Source: DASTCC01 sp035711465 | GTDB lineage: Bacteria; Acidobacteriota; Vicinamibacteria; Vicinamibacterales; SCN-69-37 | Assembly: GCA_035711465.1 (NCBI GenBank) | Contig: DASTCC010000258.1 | Coordinates: forward strand, 1 to 38,788 | Direction: 5' to 3' | DNA: 38,788 nt | In this document: one piece after another, positions 15,062-23,909 of the stretch | Layout: each line of letters opens with the position of its first letter | How positions within the stretch are numbered: position 1 is the first letter of the stretch | Notes under the pieces: model-generated | The model's database searches: none | What the model was told of the DNA's origin: nothing | What the model saw: only the letters and a program-made list of their open reading frames with translations | Program-made: the position numbers and the translations under genes

Positions 15062-16374
15062 CGGATCGGCTCCACGATCACGAAGAACCGGCTGCTGCCT
15101 TCGCGAACCAGGACGCGGATGGGTTGACGTGCGGCGCGGAGCAGCCTCGATGCCTCTTGTGCCGTCGTCAGACGTCGCCCATCGACGCTGATCACCTGAG
15201 CGGAGGGCGGAATATGGACGGCGTCGAGCACGTCGCGGGGAAACAGGACGCGCGCTTCCGGTGCGGGCGCGAGATCGGCGCGCGATCGCGCCAGCATCGC
15301 GACTTCATATGCGGCCGCGGGGACGACGGGCATGGTCGTGACGGTTTCGCCGCGGCGCACCTGCAGCGTCGTCGGCGTTCCGACCGCGGCGGAGCTCAAC
15401 GGCGTATCCGCGGTCGCCGCCGACTCGATGCTGGCGTTCCCGACGGCAACGAGAACATCGCCCGCGCGCACGCCGGCCGCCTCGGCCGGCCCGCCAGGCA
15501 CGACGTCGGCGACGAGCACGCCTTCGGCGCCGAACACGTCCGCCAACCGGCCGGACAGAGCCTGATAGCCGACGCCGAGCGACGACTGCCGCTGCCCGGT
15601 GGACGCGATGCTCAACAGGCGATCGACCGCGCGTCGCGCGGGAACGGCACGCTGCTGTGGGCCGGCGGAGATGACCAGCGCAGACAGTTCGCCGGCAAGG
15701 TTGAAGACGGGCGTGCCCGACGGCAGGACGCCGCCGAACGCGCCGACCGTCAACGCGTCGGCGGTGACGCTGGTAACGTACACCGGAGTGACGAGGACCT
15801 GATCGTCGACGCGGCCGACGGCCGCCGCCAGCGTCCCCGGCGCGGGTTGATCGAGCGCGAGCATCGCCACCGTTCTGCCTTCCGCCTCCGGGACGTGAAG
15901 CAGCACGAGACCCGTTTGCCGATCGTACGCCGCGACTTCCGCGCCCGCTCTGCGTCCGTCGATGCCGACCACGGCACCCGCGTCCGCCGGCAGGGCATCG
16001 AGGTGCGTCAACACCCGAGTCGCGGACACGAAGACGCCTGATCCGGTGAGGCCTGTCGTCTCAGCGACGCCTTCGGAGTAATCGTTGCGGGCGACTGACG
16101 GCGTGCGGGTCGCCAGGATGGGAACCACGTAGGCGCTGAGGCGGCCGGCGATTTCCTGAAGGGCCAGCAGCGGACCAGCGGCTTCACGACGCTGCATCTG
16201 CTCCTCGAGCAGCGGCGCCGCGCGCTCCGACGGCACGACCGGGGCGGTCTGTGGTTGCCGCGGCGACGTCAACGCGCCCACGGTGAGCACGAGGCCGCAG
16301 GCCGCCGCGAGCGTGAGCTTCGCGCGGCCGCTGGTCAGCAGCTTCTGCGGCTGACCGGCAGTCGGCTCCTCCAT
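15058..16374 (-). CDS. Membrane-anchored HtrA-like trypsin-fold/PDZ protein, probably not a protease
   Basis: 438 residues. A cytoplasmic tail and one membrane helix (about 19-36) place the rest in the periplasm. Residues 110-235 follow the HtrA fold: GSGVFVSATRVLTHLDAL (111-128), DRQTGLVLLHV (151-161), and PSGTPVFNLAGEL (218-230) where HtrA has GNSGGPLVN. The Ser (S219) is kept. Aligned to HtrA, the catalytic His site is Asp126 (a His sits two positions earlier) and the catalytic Asp site is Gly155. PDZ domain about 266-355 (GVGYQ, VVPGGPAEAAGVRAGDVLVAV), then a second PDZ-like segment to the end. Strong SD GGAGGAGAGG before ATG 16374. It is coupled to the antiporter, and a regulatory or chaperone role for that transporter is inferred. 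Confidence 0.82.
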   Translation of the reverse strand: MEEPTAGQPQKLLTSGRAKLTLAAACGLVLTVGALTSPRQPQTAPVVPSERAAPLLEEQMQRREAAGPLLALQEIAGRLSAYVVPILATRTPSVARNDYSEGVAETTGLTGSGVFVSATRVLTHLDALPADAGAVVGIDGRRAGAEVAAYDRQTGLVLLHVPEAEGRTVAMLALDQPAPGTLAAAVGRVDDQVLVTPVYVTSVTADALTVGAFGGVLPSGTPVFNLAGELSALVISAGPQQRAVPARRAVDRLLSIASTGQRQSSLGVGYQALSGRLADVFGAEGVLVADVVPGGPAEAAGVRAGDVLVAVGNASIESAATADTPLSSAAVGTPTTLQVRRGETVTTMPVVPAAAYEVAMLARSRADLAPAPEARVLFPRDVLDAVHIPPSAQVISVDGRRLTTAQEASRLLRAARQPIRVLVREGSSRFFVIVEPIR

Positions 16375-16521
16375 TACCTCTCCTCCGATCGGTTATCGCT
16401 GCGCCGTGGCGCCACGGTCATGCGTGCGCGCGCAGCGGCCGGAATCCGGAAAGAGCCCACATCATAACGTGCGCCATCACGCGCCGAGCCTCAACTGGAT
16501 GGCGGCTTTGAAAATGAAGAC
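16375..16521. other. Short intergenic stretch, nothing recognised
   Basis: Contains the ribosome site of the PDZ-protein gene at its left edge. No further gene signal. Confidence 0.4.
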
Positions 16522-16689
16522 TCACCGGCCGCCCACGGTGACGGGACGGACGCCCCTGGCCGCGGCCGATTGCCAGTTGACGAGAATCGTGAATGGCGCG
16601 TTGGTGGCCGCGGCGCGACCCGGGATCTCGGCCACGATCGGCGCGACGACTTCGTACACGCCGAGCGGGGTGCCGGGGAGCAGGGACAC
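16522..16689 (-). pseudogene. Ser/Thr kinase relic: start fused to C-terminal end
   Basis: A 55-codon open frame from GTG 16689. It begins VSLLPGTPLGVYEVVAPI, the start of a kinase of this type up to just before the Gly loop. It then passes directly into TNAPFTILVNWQSAAAR, which matches the last residues of TolB/WD40-type kinases (compare ITV..NW at the end of the fragment at 30502). About 2.5 kb between these parts is missing, yet the frame is open and keeps start and stop. It could be translated as a mini-protein but is most simply an internal-deletion scar. Confidence 0.65.
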
Positions 16690-16723
16690 GGGCGAGACTC
16701 TAGTCGATTGAGGCCGTGGCGGC

Positions 16724-16729
16724 GATAAT
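16724..16729 (+). promoter_or_regulatory. Candidate -10 box for the gene at 16742
   Basis: GATAAT, five of six matches, 12 nt before the ATG. No convincing -35 or Shine-Dalgarno, giving an untranslated leader of only a few bases. Confidence 0.35.
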
Positions 16730-16741
16730 GGGCCGCACAAC

Positions 16742-17821
16742 ATGATCGCGGGAAGGCACGTGTTGCTCGCCGCTTCGCTGATCGTCGGCACGAGCGCGTT
16801 GCCTGACGCGATGGCCCAGAAAGGCATCGTCGAAGGCCGTGCCCGAGCTGAAGAGGGTGGCGCGCCGGTGCCGTTCGCGCTGGTGCGACTGCTGCCCGTC
16901 GACTCGAACCCGTTGCCGGCAGACAGTCCGCTGCAAGGGATTACCGACGCTGAGGGGCGCTACCGGTTCGAGGGCGTGGCACCTGGACGTTATCGCGTGC
17001 AGCTGCTGCGTATCGGTTTCCGCCCGTTCCTGTCAGAGCTCGTGCAAGTCGCAACAGGCGAGACCGTACAGTTCGATCTCCGCGCTGCGTCCGATCCGCT
17101 GGCGTTGCCATCGGTGACCACCACCGTCACCGTCAAGGCAGACGTCTGCGTGCCTGCCAGGGACCTCAACGAACACCCGGAGCTCCAGACGCTGTGGCAA
17201 CAAGCGCGAGATGGCGCGTCGGTGCGCACGGAGCTCATGGCGCGATTCCGCTACCAGGTGTTCTCGCACGAGGAATCCTACGAACTGACAGCGGACGGAC
17301 CCACGGCTCCTGGCACGATCGATCAGCGCTACGTGAGCGACCCGAAGTCGGCCGTCAGGACGGCCGCGCGCAACCGTGAGCAGCGGCTCTCTCGCGGCTA
17401 CTACGGGCCGAGCACGAAGCTGGGCGACGGGTTTTACGTGCCCAGCGAGCTGGACGTGTTGCACGAGGACTTCCTGAAGACGCACTGCTTCGTCGCGGCG
17501 GCCGAACGTGGCGCGGGTGAAGTGGGACTGCGTTTCCGGCCGGTGCGCGCGCGCCGGAACTTCCTCGACGTTCTCGGCACGATCTGGCTCGACTCGGCCA
17601 CCTACCTCGCGCGACGACTGGAGCTCGAGTACATCGACTTCGACGAGTCGCGCGGGACGGTCCGCGTGGACTTCGCCGACGTCCCGGTCGCGGGCGGGAC
17701 GCTGCGAATGCCCGTGGCCAACGCGTTCACGATGCGGCCGTCGCGGAAGAATCCCGCGAGACGTACCGAGGGGAAGGTCACGATCGCGTATTCGGGCTTC
17801 GAGGAGGTGCGGCGGCAATAG
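16742..17821 (+). CDS. Exported carboxypeptidase-regulatory-like domain protein
   Basis: 359 residues. A signal peptide ends near PDAMAQ (about 25). Residues 27-115 form a carboxypeptidase-D regulatory-like / transthyretin-like beta sandwich (GVIEG-type start, ALVRLLP, GITDAEGRYRFEGVAPGRYR, FDLRAA). The remaining 240 residues are unrecognised, beta-rich, with two Cys (VCVP and THCF). Similar two-part proteins are common in Acidobacteriota and Gemmatimonadota as exported proteins of unknown function, by recollection. No operon: the left neighbour is a divergent kinase relic and the right neighbour is a convergent permease gene. Confidence 0.78.
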   Translation: MIAGRHVLLAASLIVGTSALPDAMAQKGIVEGRARAEEGGAPVPFALVRLLPVDSNPLPADSPLQGITDAEGRYRFEGVAPGRYRVQLLRIGFRPFLSELVQVATGETVQFDLRAASDPLALPSVTTTVTVKADVCVPARDLNEHPELQTLWQQARDGASVRTELMARFRYQVFSHEESYELTADGPTAPGTIDQRYVSDPKSAVRTAARNREQRLSRGYYGPSTKLGDGFYVPSELDVLHEDFLKTHCFVAAAERGAGEVGLRFRPVRARRNFLDVLGTIWLDSATYLARRLELEYIDFDESRGTVRVDFADVPVAGGTLRMPVANAFTMRPSRKNPARRTEGKVTIAYSGFEEVRRQ

Positions 17822-17839
17822 CGGCGCGAAGGCGCGCCG
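17822..17839. terminator. Perfect hairpin between convergent genes
   Basis: CGGCGCG-AAGG-CGCGCCG, a 7-bp all-GC stem that starts 1 nt after the stop codon of the plus-strand gene and ends 5 nt before the stop of the minus-strand permease. No U-tract on either side; a bidirectional terminator is plausible. Confidence 0.5.
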
Positions 17840-17844
17840 ATCGT

Positions 17845-20517
17845 TCACCCCTCCGCGCGCAGCGCCTCGATCGCCTGAATCCGCAGCCCGCGCCGCGTCG
17901 GCCCCAGCGTCGCCAGCAGCGCGACCAGCGCCATGAGCGCAGCGACGGTCAGCAGGAGCGGTATCGCGGCGGCCACGCCCAGACCGATCGCCACGAAGAA
18001 GCCCGCCGAGAGCAACGAGCCCACCGCCACGCCGGCTGAGACCTGCCACGCGGCGCGTCCGAACACGCTCCGCACGACGCGCTGCGGCGGGGCGCCCAGC
18101 GCCATGCGGATGCCGATCTCCCGTCTCCGCTGCGCGACCGTAAACGACATCAACGCATAAATCCCTGCCGCCGAGAGCAGCAGGACGCTCGTCGTGACGA
18201 GCGCGGCGGCCCACGCGAGCGAGCGCAGCGCCGCGCGCAGAGTCTTATAGAGATCGACCATCACGCCGACGTCCGTCGCCTGCAGCGCCGGATCGACCTC
18301 CGCGACGACGCTGCGGAAGCGGTTGATGAACGCCGGCGGCGCGGCGCCGGCGAAGCGCACGGACACGAGCGGGCGAGCGACGTCGCCGATCGCGATGGCA
18401 TGGTAGATGGTGGGCTCGCTCTCGCGCTGGAAGTTGAGCGGGAACGCCGGGAAGTCGCGCACGACGCCGACGATCTGATACCAGACGGCCGCCGTCTTCG
18501 GATCCTTGCTCTCGTAGCGGAACATCAGACCCAGCGGATTCGCCTCCAGCAGATACGTGTCGGCGAAGCTGCGATTGACGATGACGTTCGTGGCGCCGAC
18601 GTCAGCCGCGGCGAACCTGCGACCGGCCTCGATCTCCGCGCCGAACGTGTCAAACGCGTCGACACCGACGCGCGTCATGCTCGGCAGAAACGCATCGGTG
18701 ATGCCCACGTCCGGGATGTAGTCCGTACTCGTGCGCGCGCGTACGCCGTCAGCGAAGCGAATCCGCCGCGTCGAGGCAAACCCCGGCATGTTCGATGACA
18801 ATCCGACGCTGGTCACGCCTGGCTCGGCCGCGAGTCTGGTCAGCAGTTCCCGCTGCTGCACCGCCAGTCGATCGCGATCGGCCGGCGACGCGTCGGGACT
18901 CAGGCCGACGTAACCAGCGACGATCGACTCGACCGGGAAGCCCGCACCCGCCAGCTCCATCCGGATGACGCGCGACGCGATGAACACCGCCGGCGGCAGC
19001 GCCGCGACGGCGACCGCGACCTGCGCGACGATCAGCATCGTCCAGGTGGCGCCCAGTCTGGTGCCGCTGCGGCCGTGCAGCTCGTGCAGATGTGTGGTGA
19101 CGCCGACGCGGGTCGCCTTCAATCCTGGCAGCACGCCCATGATGAACGCGGACATCGCCGCGAGTCCGAGCGCGAACATGATGGCAGCGGGCGACAGATC
19201 GAAGGTGATCCAGAACGCCAGACCTCCGTCCGCATCGTTCAGCGCCTGGATCCGGCCGAGCGCGTAGCGCGCGAGACCCAGTCCGGCGACCGCGCCCATC
19301 AACGTCAGCACGAGCGCTTCGCTGAACAGCTGCGCGAGAATCCGCCGGCGGCTCGCACCGAGCGCGGTGCGTACCGCGATTTCACCCAGCCGCGTCACCG
19401 TGCGCGCGTAGACCAGGATGGCGAGGTTGATCGCGACGACGACCGTCAGCACACCGACAAACAACTGGCCGGCGCGCATCAGCCACTGCACGAATGGATC
19501 CTCGATGACCTGCGTGTAGGGAGTGATTACCGGCCGAAGCGGCTGGCCGCTCTCCGGATGGGCCACCGCCGTTCGTTGCGCGACGGCTGCGAACTCGGCT
19601 TGCGCCTGCGCCATCGTCACGTTGGGCGCGAGGCGCCCGAACATCGAGATCGAAGGGCCCTCCCAGCGCGGGAACTGGAGTGGATCCACGCGAAGGGGGA
19701 TCCAGAACTGGTGGTCGATCGGGAACTTGAACCCTTCCGGCATGACGCCGACGACGGTCCGTGGAACGCCGCTCAGGCGCACCGTCCGACCGACGACATC
19801 GGGGTCGCCGCCGAAACGAACCTGCCACGCCTGGTAACCGATGACGACCGCAGGCGACGCATCGTCTGCCTCGTCGGACGGCATCAGGTAGCGGCCCCGC
19901 AGCGCTGGCGTGTCGGTGATCGCAAACGCCGTGGGCGTGATCTCCGCCACCACGACGGGCTCGGGTGCGATCCCTTCCGCGATCAAATTGTGCTGCGCGG
20001 TGCGGTAGGCGCTGACGTGCTCGACGGTGGTCAAGGCGCCACGCAGCGCCGCGAAGTCGTGAATGACCTGCTGCTCGGCACTGCTTGGATCCGCACCGAC
20101 GAACTCGAGCTCGACGACCCGGTCGCCACCGGCGAACGGCAGCGTCGGGTCGAGGATGGCCGAAATCGCCTCGAACGCGGTGGCGCCGACGCCGATCGCC
20201 ACCGCCATCGCGAAGCCCGCGACCATCGTCAGCCCGGGATACTTCACGAGCATCCGGCCGCCGAGTTTCAGGTCGACGACGAAGGCGTCGAGGCCTGGCA
20301 GACCGCGGCGATCGCGATGCGCTTCGCTGGCGCCCGTCACACCGCCGAGCCGGGCGAGCGCCTGGCGGCGCGCCTCGTCCGGTGTCATGCCGGCGCGGAT
20401 GTTGTCGTCGACGTGCAGATTGATGTGGCTCTCGAGCTCGTCGGCGAAGTCCCGCTCGCCGGCCTTGTGCCGAACGAAGCCGGCGATTCGCGACCACCAC
20501 GCGCGCAGCGTTCTCAT
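17845..20517 (-). CDS. ADOP-type MacB/FtsX permease (orphan ABC permease)
   Basis: 890 residues from ATG 20517, which follows AGGACG; in-frame starts up to 20565 are less likely because they lengthen the tail before the domain. The N-terminal prefix (about 20-85) contains ERDFADELESHINLHVDDN and MTPDEARRQALARLGG, the soluble domain found on acidobacterial duplicated orphan permeases. Two MacB_PCD/FtsX halves follow, each with periplasmic loops (FxFP region FKFPIDHQFWIPLR) and three-helix FtsX blocks with IAVRTALGASRRRILAQL and REIGIRMALGAPPQRVVRSV, ending RIQAIEALRAEG. No ATPase gene and no PadR gene sit next to it, unlike the other two ADOPs here. Substrate unknown. Confidence 0.9.
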   Translation of the reverse strand: MRTLRAWWSRIAGFVRHKAGERDFADELESHINLHVDDNIRAGMTPDEARRQALARLGGVTGASEAHRDRRGLPGLDAFVVDLKLGGRMLVKYPGLTMVAGFAMAVAIGVGATAFEAISAILDPTLPFAGGDRVVELEFVGADPSSAEQQVIHDFAALRGALTTVEHVSAYRTAQHNLIAEGIAPEPVVVAEITPTAFAITDTPALRGRYLMPSDEADDASPAVVIGYQAWQVRFGGDPDVVGRTVRLSGVPRTVVGVMPEGFKFPIDHQFWIPLRVDPLQFPRWEGPSISMFGRLAPNVTMAQAQAEFAAVAQRTAVAHPESGQPLRPVITPYTQVIEDPFVQWLMRAGQLFVGVLTVVVAINLAILVYARTVTRLGEIAVRTALGASRRRILAQLFSEALVLTLMGAVAGLGLARYALGRIQALNDADGGLAFWITFDLSPAAIMFALGLAAMSAFIMGVLPGLKATRVGVTTHLHELHGRSGTRLGATWTMLIVAQVAVAVAALPPAVFIASRVIRMELAGAGFPVESIVAGYVGLSPDASPADRDRLAVQQRELLTRLAAEPGVTSVGLSSNMPGFASTRRIRFADGVRARTSTDYIPDVGITDAFLPSMTRVGVDAFDTFGAEIEAGRRFAAADVGATNVIVNRSFADTYLLEANPLGLMFRYESKDPKTAAVWYQIVGVVRDFPAFPLNFQRESEPTIYHAIAIGDVARPLVSVRFAGAAPPAFINRFRSVVAEVDPALQATDVGVMVDLYKTLRAALRSLAWAAALVTTSVLLLSAAGIYALMSFTVAQRRREIGIRMALGAPPQRVVRSVFGRAAWQVSAGVAVGSLLSAGFFVAIGLGVAAAIPLLLTVAALMALVALLATLGPTRRGLRIQAIEALRAEG

Positions 20518-20605
20518 GTCCGTCCTATGGGATAACAATAGGAGTAGACGGGACCGGCGCGGCAAAGGTTCGAGGGCGCTGATCGGCGGGCACCTGTTGT
20601 CTATA

Positions 20606-20625
20606 CAGGCCCGGTCCCGGGCCTG
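20606..20625 (-). terminator. Stem-loop downstream of the LVIVD operon
   Basis: CAGGCCCGG-TC-CCGGGCCTG, perfect 9-bp complementarity (in practice 8 bp with a 4-nt loop), about 40 nt after the stop at 20666. No U-run; it could also be an operator for the downstream permease gene. Confidence 0.45.
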
Positions 20626-20665
20626 CTGACCGGATCGATCGCGGCGCGAACGCGTCGTTGCCGGT

Positions 20666-22657
20666 CTACTTCAGTTCCGCGTTGCGCTTCTGGATCGTCG
20701 TCGCCGCGGCGCGCATGCGCTTCGCGTTGAGACCGGTCGTGCCAGCTGCGCTCTTCGTCAGCTCGGCGGCCAGGCCGTCGAGGCGGCTGACGGCGGTCCG
20801 GCGGTTCGCCGCACTCGCGGTTTCGACCTCGTTCATCGCCGAATTGAGCGCGTCGATCCGATCCTGCGGCAGCGCCTTGGCGCGCACCAGCTGATCGAGG
20901 TAGGCGCGCGCGACGACGTAGCTGCTCGGCCAGACGTAGTGCGGCTGGCACTGCACGTTGAGGTCGTTGTTGGCGCCGCAGCCTTCGCGCGTCGCGAGCT
21001 TCGCCGCGTCGATCTCATTCTGCGAGAGAAACGCGCTCGGCGTCAGCTCGAAGATGTCGAGACCGCGCGCGATCTCCGAGCCGTAGATGAACCCGTTGTA
21101 GTAGTAGACCGACCAGTAGCCGGCGATGACCAGGTTGTCGGCGTCGACCGGCCCGCGGTCGAAGTAGGCGATTTCCTGGATGCGCGCCGAGTCGGTGAAA
21201 TCGAAGACGGTCGTCCCGCCCTGATAGAACGCCTGGACCATGATGTCGCGTCCGGGCACGGGCACGAGGCTGCCGTTGTGGGCGACGCAGTTTTCCGTTG
21301 CGGTCTGCCACGCCGGCAGCTTGAAGTAGCCGCCGAACTTCAGGCGCCGGTTGTCGCCCGTGCCCTGGATGTCGAACACCGCGTTGCCGCCCCACATCGG
21401 CGGATGCGTCGACTGGCACATCGGCTGCGTGCCGCCGCCCCACTCGTCCGAGAACAGCAGCTTGGTGCCGTCGTTGTTGAACGTCGCCGAATGCCAGAAC
21501 GCGAAGGCCGGGTCGGCGACGTCGTCGAGGCGCTTCGGCTGCGTCACGTTCTTCGTGTCGAGCAGCAGCCCGTTGCCGGAGCACGCGCCGCCGAGCAGCT
21601 GGAAGAACGGAAAGCTGGTGACGTCGTGGCATCCCGCCGTCGGGTTCGGGCTCGGTTCGCCCGTGCCCTGGCGGCGGCCATGCAGGCTCGCCAGCTCACC
21701 CGTGTTCGCGTCCGCGAAGATGTAGGCGTGGCTGACCACGGCGGATTGCTCCGGGTTCTTGAGCGGCACCTTGATCACGTCGATGCCGAAGGTCGACGTG
21801 TTCGGCGCGTTCGGATCGGAGACGCAGCCCGCCTTCTCCTCGGCAGAGCGGACGCCCGAGTTGCCGGACACGTAGATATAAAGGTTGTCCTTGTCGTTCG
21901 GATCGGTGACGAGCGAGTGCGTGTGCGAGCCTCTGCAGGTCTGCACCGCGGCAACCTGACGCGGCTTCCGCGGATCGGCGATGTCGAAGATCCGGACGCC
22001 GAACATCCGATCGGGATCCGCGGGAGCGGCCCCGCGCCCGGCGCCCGGCGCCGCGCCGCGTCCGCGGCCGGCGTTGGGCGAGGGCTGCGCACCGCAGTCG
22101 ATGCGGCCGTAGCTCTCGACCGACATGAAGGCGAGATTGCCCCAGATCGACACGTCACCCTGGCCGCCCGGACACGAGACGATCGTCTGCAGCGAGGTCT
22201 TCGTGGGATCTTCGATGTTGTAGAAGATCAGCCCGTGGAAGTTGCCCTGCAGCGCCAGCCTGCCGTTCATGCCAAAGGCGAGATCCGAGTTGGCGTAGTC
22301 GAGGCTGCGCGGGTTGGTCGCGTTCGGATCGTACATGCCCTCGGGCTGACGCATGCTGGCGACGAGCTTCATGTTGAGCGCGGCCTCGCCGGCGTCGTAC
22401 TTGCCGGGCTTCAGGCCTTCGCGCGGATCGGGCATGTGACAGGGCACGCCGCCGCCGCGGCCGCGGCCTCGACCGGCGGTGGCGTCGGCCGGCTGGTTGG
22501 CCGCCGCCTGGGCCGCCGCGATCTGCTCGGGCGTGCACGGCTGCGGAATCGGAATCTGTCCGACGGGAGGATTCTGCGCGAAGGTCGTCGCCGCGCCCAG
22601 ACCGAGCGCAGCGCTGACAAGGACGAGACGAATCCGGGTACGCGCGTTCATGACCAT
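20666..22657 (-). CDS. Exported LVIVD-repeat (propeller) protein
   Basis: 663 residues from ATG 22657, which has GGGAGG 8 nt upstream; the open frame further upstream runs antisense to nothing useful and overlaps the DUF305 gene. A signal peptide spans about 1-27 (GAATTFA). A Gly/Arg/Pro-rich low-complexity segment (GRGRGRGGG) and a second one (GAAPGAGRGAAP) punctuate a beta-propeller of LVIVD type, with blades such as FGVRIFDIADPRKPRQVAAV, THSLVTDPNDKDNLYIYVSG and GNAVFDIQGTGDNRRL. Many Cys and His are conserved-looking (TAGCHDV, MCQSTHPPMW). The C-terminus is helical. It overlaps the upstream DUF305 gene by 10 nt, implying coupled translation. A joint periplasmic role with DUF305 is inferred; the ligand is unknown. 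Confidence 0.87.
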   Translation of the reverse strand: MVMNARTRIRLVLVSAALGLGAATTFAQNPPVGQIPIPQPCTPEQIAAAQAAANQPADATAGRGRGRGGGVPCHMPDPREGLKPGKYDAGEAALNMKLVASMRQPEGMYDPNATNPRSLDYANSDLAFGMNGRLALQGNFHGLIFYNIEDPTKTSLQTIVSCPGGQGDVSIWGNLAFMSVESYGRIDCGAQPSPNAGRGRGAAPGAGRGAAPADPDRMFGVRIFDIADPRKPRQVAAVQTCRGSHTHSLVTDPNDKDNLYIYVSGNSGVRSAEEKAGCVSDPNAPNTSTFGIDVIKVPLKNPEQSAVVSHAYIFADANTGELASLHGRRQGTGEPSPNPTAGCHDVTSFPFFQLLGGACSGNGLLLDTKNVTQPKRLDDVADPAFAFWHSATFNNDGTKLLFSDEWGGGTQPMCQSTHPPMWGGNAVFDIQGTGDNRRLKFGGYFKLPAWQTATENCVAHNGSLVPVPGRDIMVQAFYQGGTTVFDFTDSARIQEIAYFDRGPVDADNLVIAGYWSVYYYNGFIYGSEIARGLDIFELTPSAFLSQNEIDAAKLATREGCGANNDLNVQCQPHYVWPSSYVVARAYLDQLVRAKALPQDRIDALNSAMNEVETASAANRRTAVSRLDGLAAELTKSAAGTTGLNAKRMRAAATTIQKRNAELK

Positions 22658-23358
22658 TCCACTGGCCTCCCTAAGAGTCCGTACATGCGGACGATCTCCA
22701 TCCGCTGATCGTTGTCGACGTCGTTCAGAAAGGCGCCGATGTTCGTTTCCTTGCCGCCGCCGGCGGCGCGCAGGTCCGCGACCATCTTCAGGGCGCCCTT
22801 GTGATGCTGAATCATGCCGACGAGAAACAGCTCGTCGAACTTCGCCTCGCGAGCGGCATCGAGCGCCTTCATCTGCTCCGGCGTGAGCATGCCCGGCATC
22901 GACGGCATGTCGCCGTGATCCATGACCGTGCCATCCGGATTGAGCATCGGCACCGTCTGCTTCCGCGCGGTCAGCCACTCCTTCATCGCCTGGATCTCGC
23001 CGCTCTGCGAGAGCTGGATCTTCTGTCCCATGGCCTGCAGCTGGGGCGTCTTCGTATGCGTGGCGATCATCGCCACCATCTGGAGCGCCTGGCTGTGGTG
23101 ATGGATCATCCCCTGCATGAACTTCACGTCGTCTTCCGTGAAGTTGTTGTCCTGAAACGCGGGGACGCTGGAGATGACGGTCGAGGCCTGGCCCGGGGCG
23201 CCGGGTTGAACGATGGCCGGCGCCTGAGGCTGGGCGTTAGCGGCAGCGGCCGGGCCGGCAGACTGATCCGTGGCGCGATCGCAGCCGGACAGTCCCACGG
23301 CGGCCACCAGCGTCAGGGTCGAAATCGATAGCATCTTCGTAAACCTGCGCCGATCCAT
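22648..23358 (-). CDS. DUF305 lipoprotein with paired HH motifs
   Basis: 236 residues from ATG 23358; in-frame ATGs at 23379 and 23364 would only lengthen the cytoplasmic tip. MDRRRFTKMLS resembles a Tat signal and is followed by a hydrophobic run and the lipobox-like LSGC, so this is probably a lipoprotein. Two copies of the DUF305 signature are seen, MIHHHSQALQM and MIQHHKGALKM, helical hairpins whose Met/His residues are thought to bind metal (often linked with copper handling). Between them is a loop with DGTVMDHGDMPSMPGM, unusually Met/His-rich. Translationally coupled to the LVIVD protein gene. Biochemical function of the family is not established. Confidence 0.87.
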   Translation of the reverse strand: MDRRRFTKMLSISTLTLVAAVGLSGCDRATDQSAGPAAAANAQPQAPAIVQPGAPGQASTVISSVPAFQDNNFTEDDVKFMQGMIHHHSQALQMVAMIATHTKTPQLQAMGQKIQLSQSGEIQAMKEWLTARKQTVPMLNPDGTVMDHGDMPSMPGMLTPEQMKALDAAREAKFDELFLVGMIQHHKGALKMVADLRAAGGGKETNIGAFLNDVDNDQRMEIVRMYGLLGRPVEWS

Positions 23359-23438
23359 GGTCATCTGAGCTCGCAGCATACACCGGCAGCGCCCGAAACC
23401 GGCCAGCGCCCGGATCGCCGGTCGGAATGGCCGCCCTG

Positions 23439-23891
23439 CTAGCGGACGACCGATCGCATTTCGTACGTGACACCACAGTCGGCGACGTTCGATCGACAGG
23501 TCACGACGATCTGCTGCGGAAACCCGAGCTCCCGGTCGTACTGAACCGCAACCGACTGGATGTGCTGCCCCTCAGCGAGCTCCTCGATGCGATCGAACAG
23601 ATCGGCGACAGTCTGCCAACCAAGCGGCGTTGCGAAGGATCCAGGAGGCAACGGCTCGAGCGGCTCCGTCTCCACGACCTGGTTGTTCCGGATCGTCAGC
23701 CTCGTCCAGACCGCCAGATGCCCTGGGCAAAAGCAGTGAATGCGGCTCTCCGCGGTGTAGCTGGCGATTCCCGCCGACGCCCAGCGGGCCTCGGCTCGCG
23801 CCAGCTCCGAGCGCGAGGGCGATACCGGGCCGCCGCAGGCCGAGGCCGTCAACACCACGACGGCGACGGTGACGATCCTCAGGCGGCGCAT
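23439..23891 (-). CDS. Small lipoprotein, DUF6174-like
   Basis: 150 residues. MRRLRIVTVAVVVLTASAC is a lipoprotein signal with the lipobox Cys at 19. The mature part has ARWASAGIASYTAESRIHCF with a CFC motif, then a beta-rich fold with QYDRELGFPQQI, and two late Cys (VTCRSNVADCG). This fits, from memory, the DUF6174 family of small exported proteins of unknown function. It lies 18 nt downstream of the amine oxidase gene and about 60-80 nt upstream of the DUF305 gene, so probably belongs to the same operon. Confidence 0.75.
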   Translation of the reverse strand: MRRLRIVTVAVVVLTASACGGPVSPSRSELARAEARWASAGIASYTAESRIHCFCPGHLAVWTRLTIRNNQVVETEPLEPLPPGSFATPLGWQTVADLFDRIEELAEGQHIQSVAVQYDRELGFPQQIVVTCRSNVADCGVTYEMRSVVR

Positions 23892-23909
23892 ATCGAATCT
23901 TAATCCTCG

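Noticed and set aside
15124..16041. Plus-strand open frame (305 codons) over the PDZ protein
   Set aside because: Shadow of the HtrA/PDZ gene; very Arg/Asp-rich and no ribosome site.
19075..20535. Plus-strand open frame (486 codons) over the ADOP permease
   Set aside because: Antisense shadow of a permease with clear FtsX landmarks.
20939..22708. Plus-strand open frame (589 codons) over the LVIVD gene
   Set aside because: Antisense shadow; the minus strand has signal peptide, SD and family motifs.
22658..22978. Extension of the LVIVD frame upstream of 22657
   Set aside because: Overlaps the DUF305 coding sequence in another frame; signal peptide and SD fit ATG 22657.
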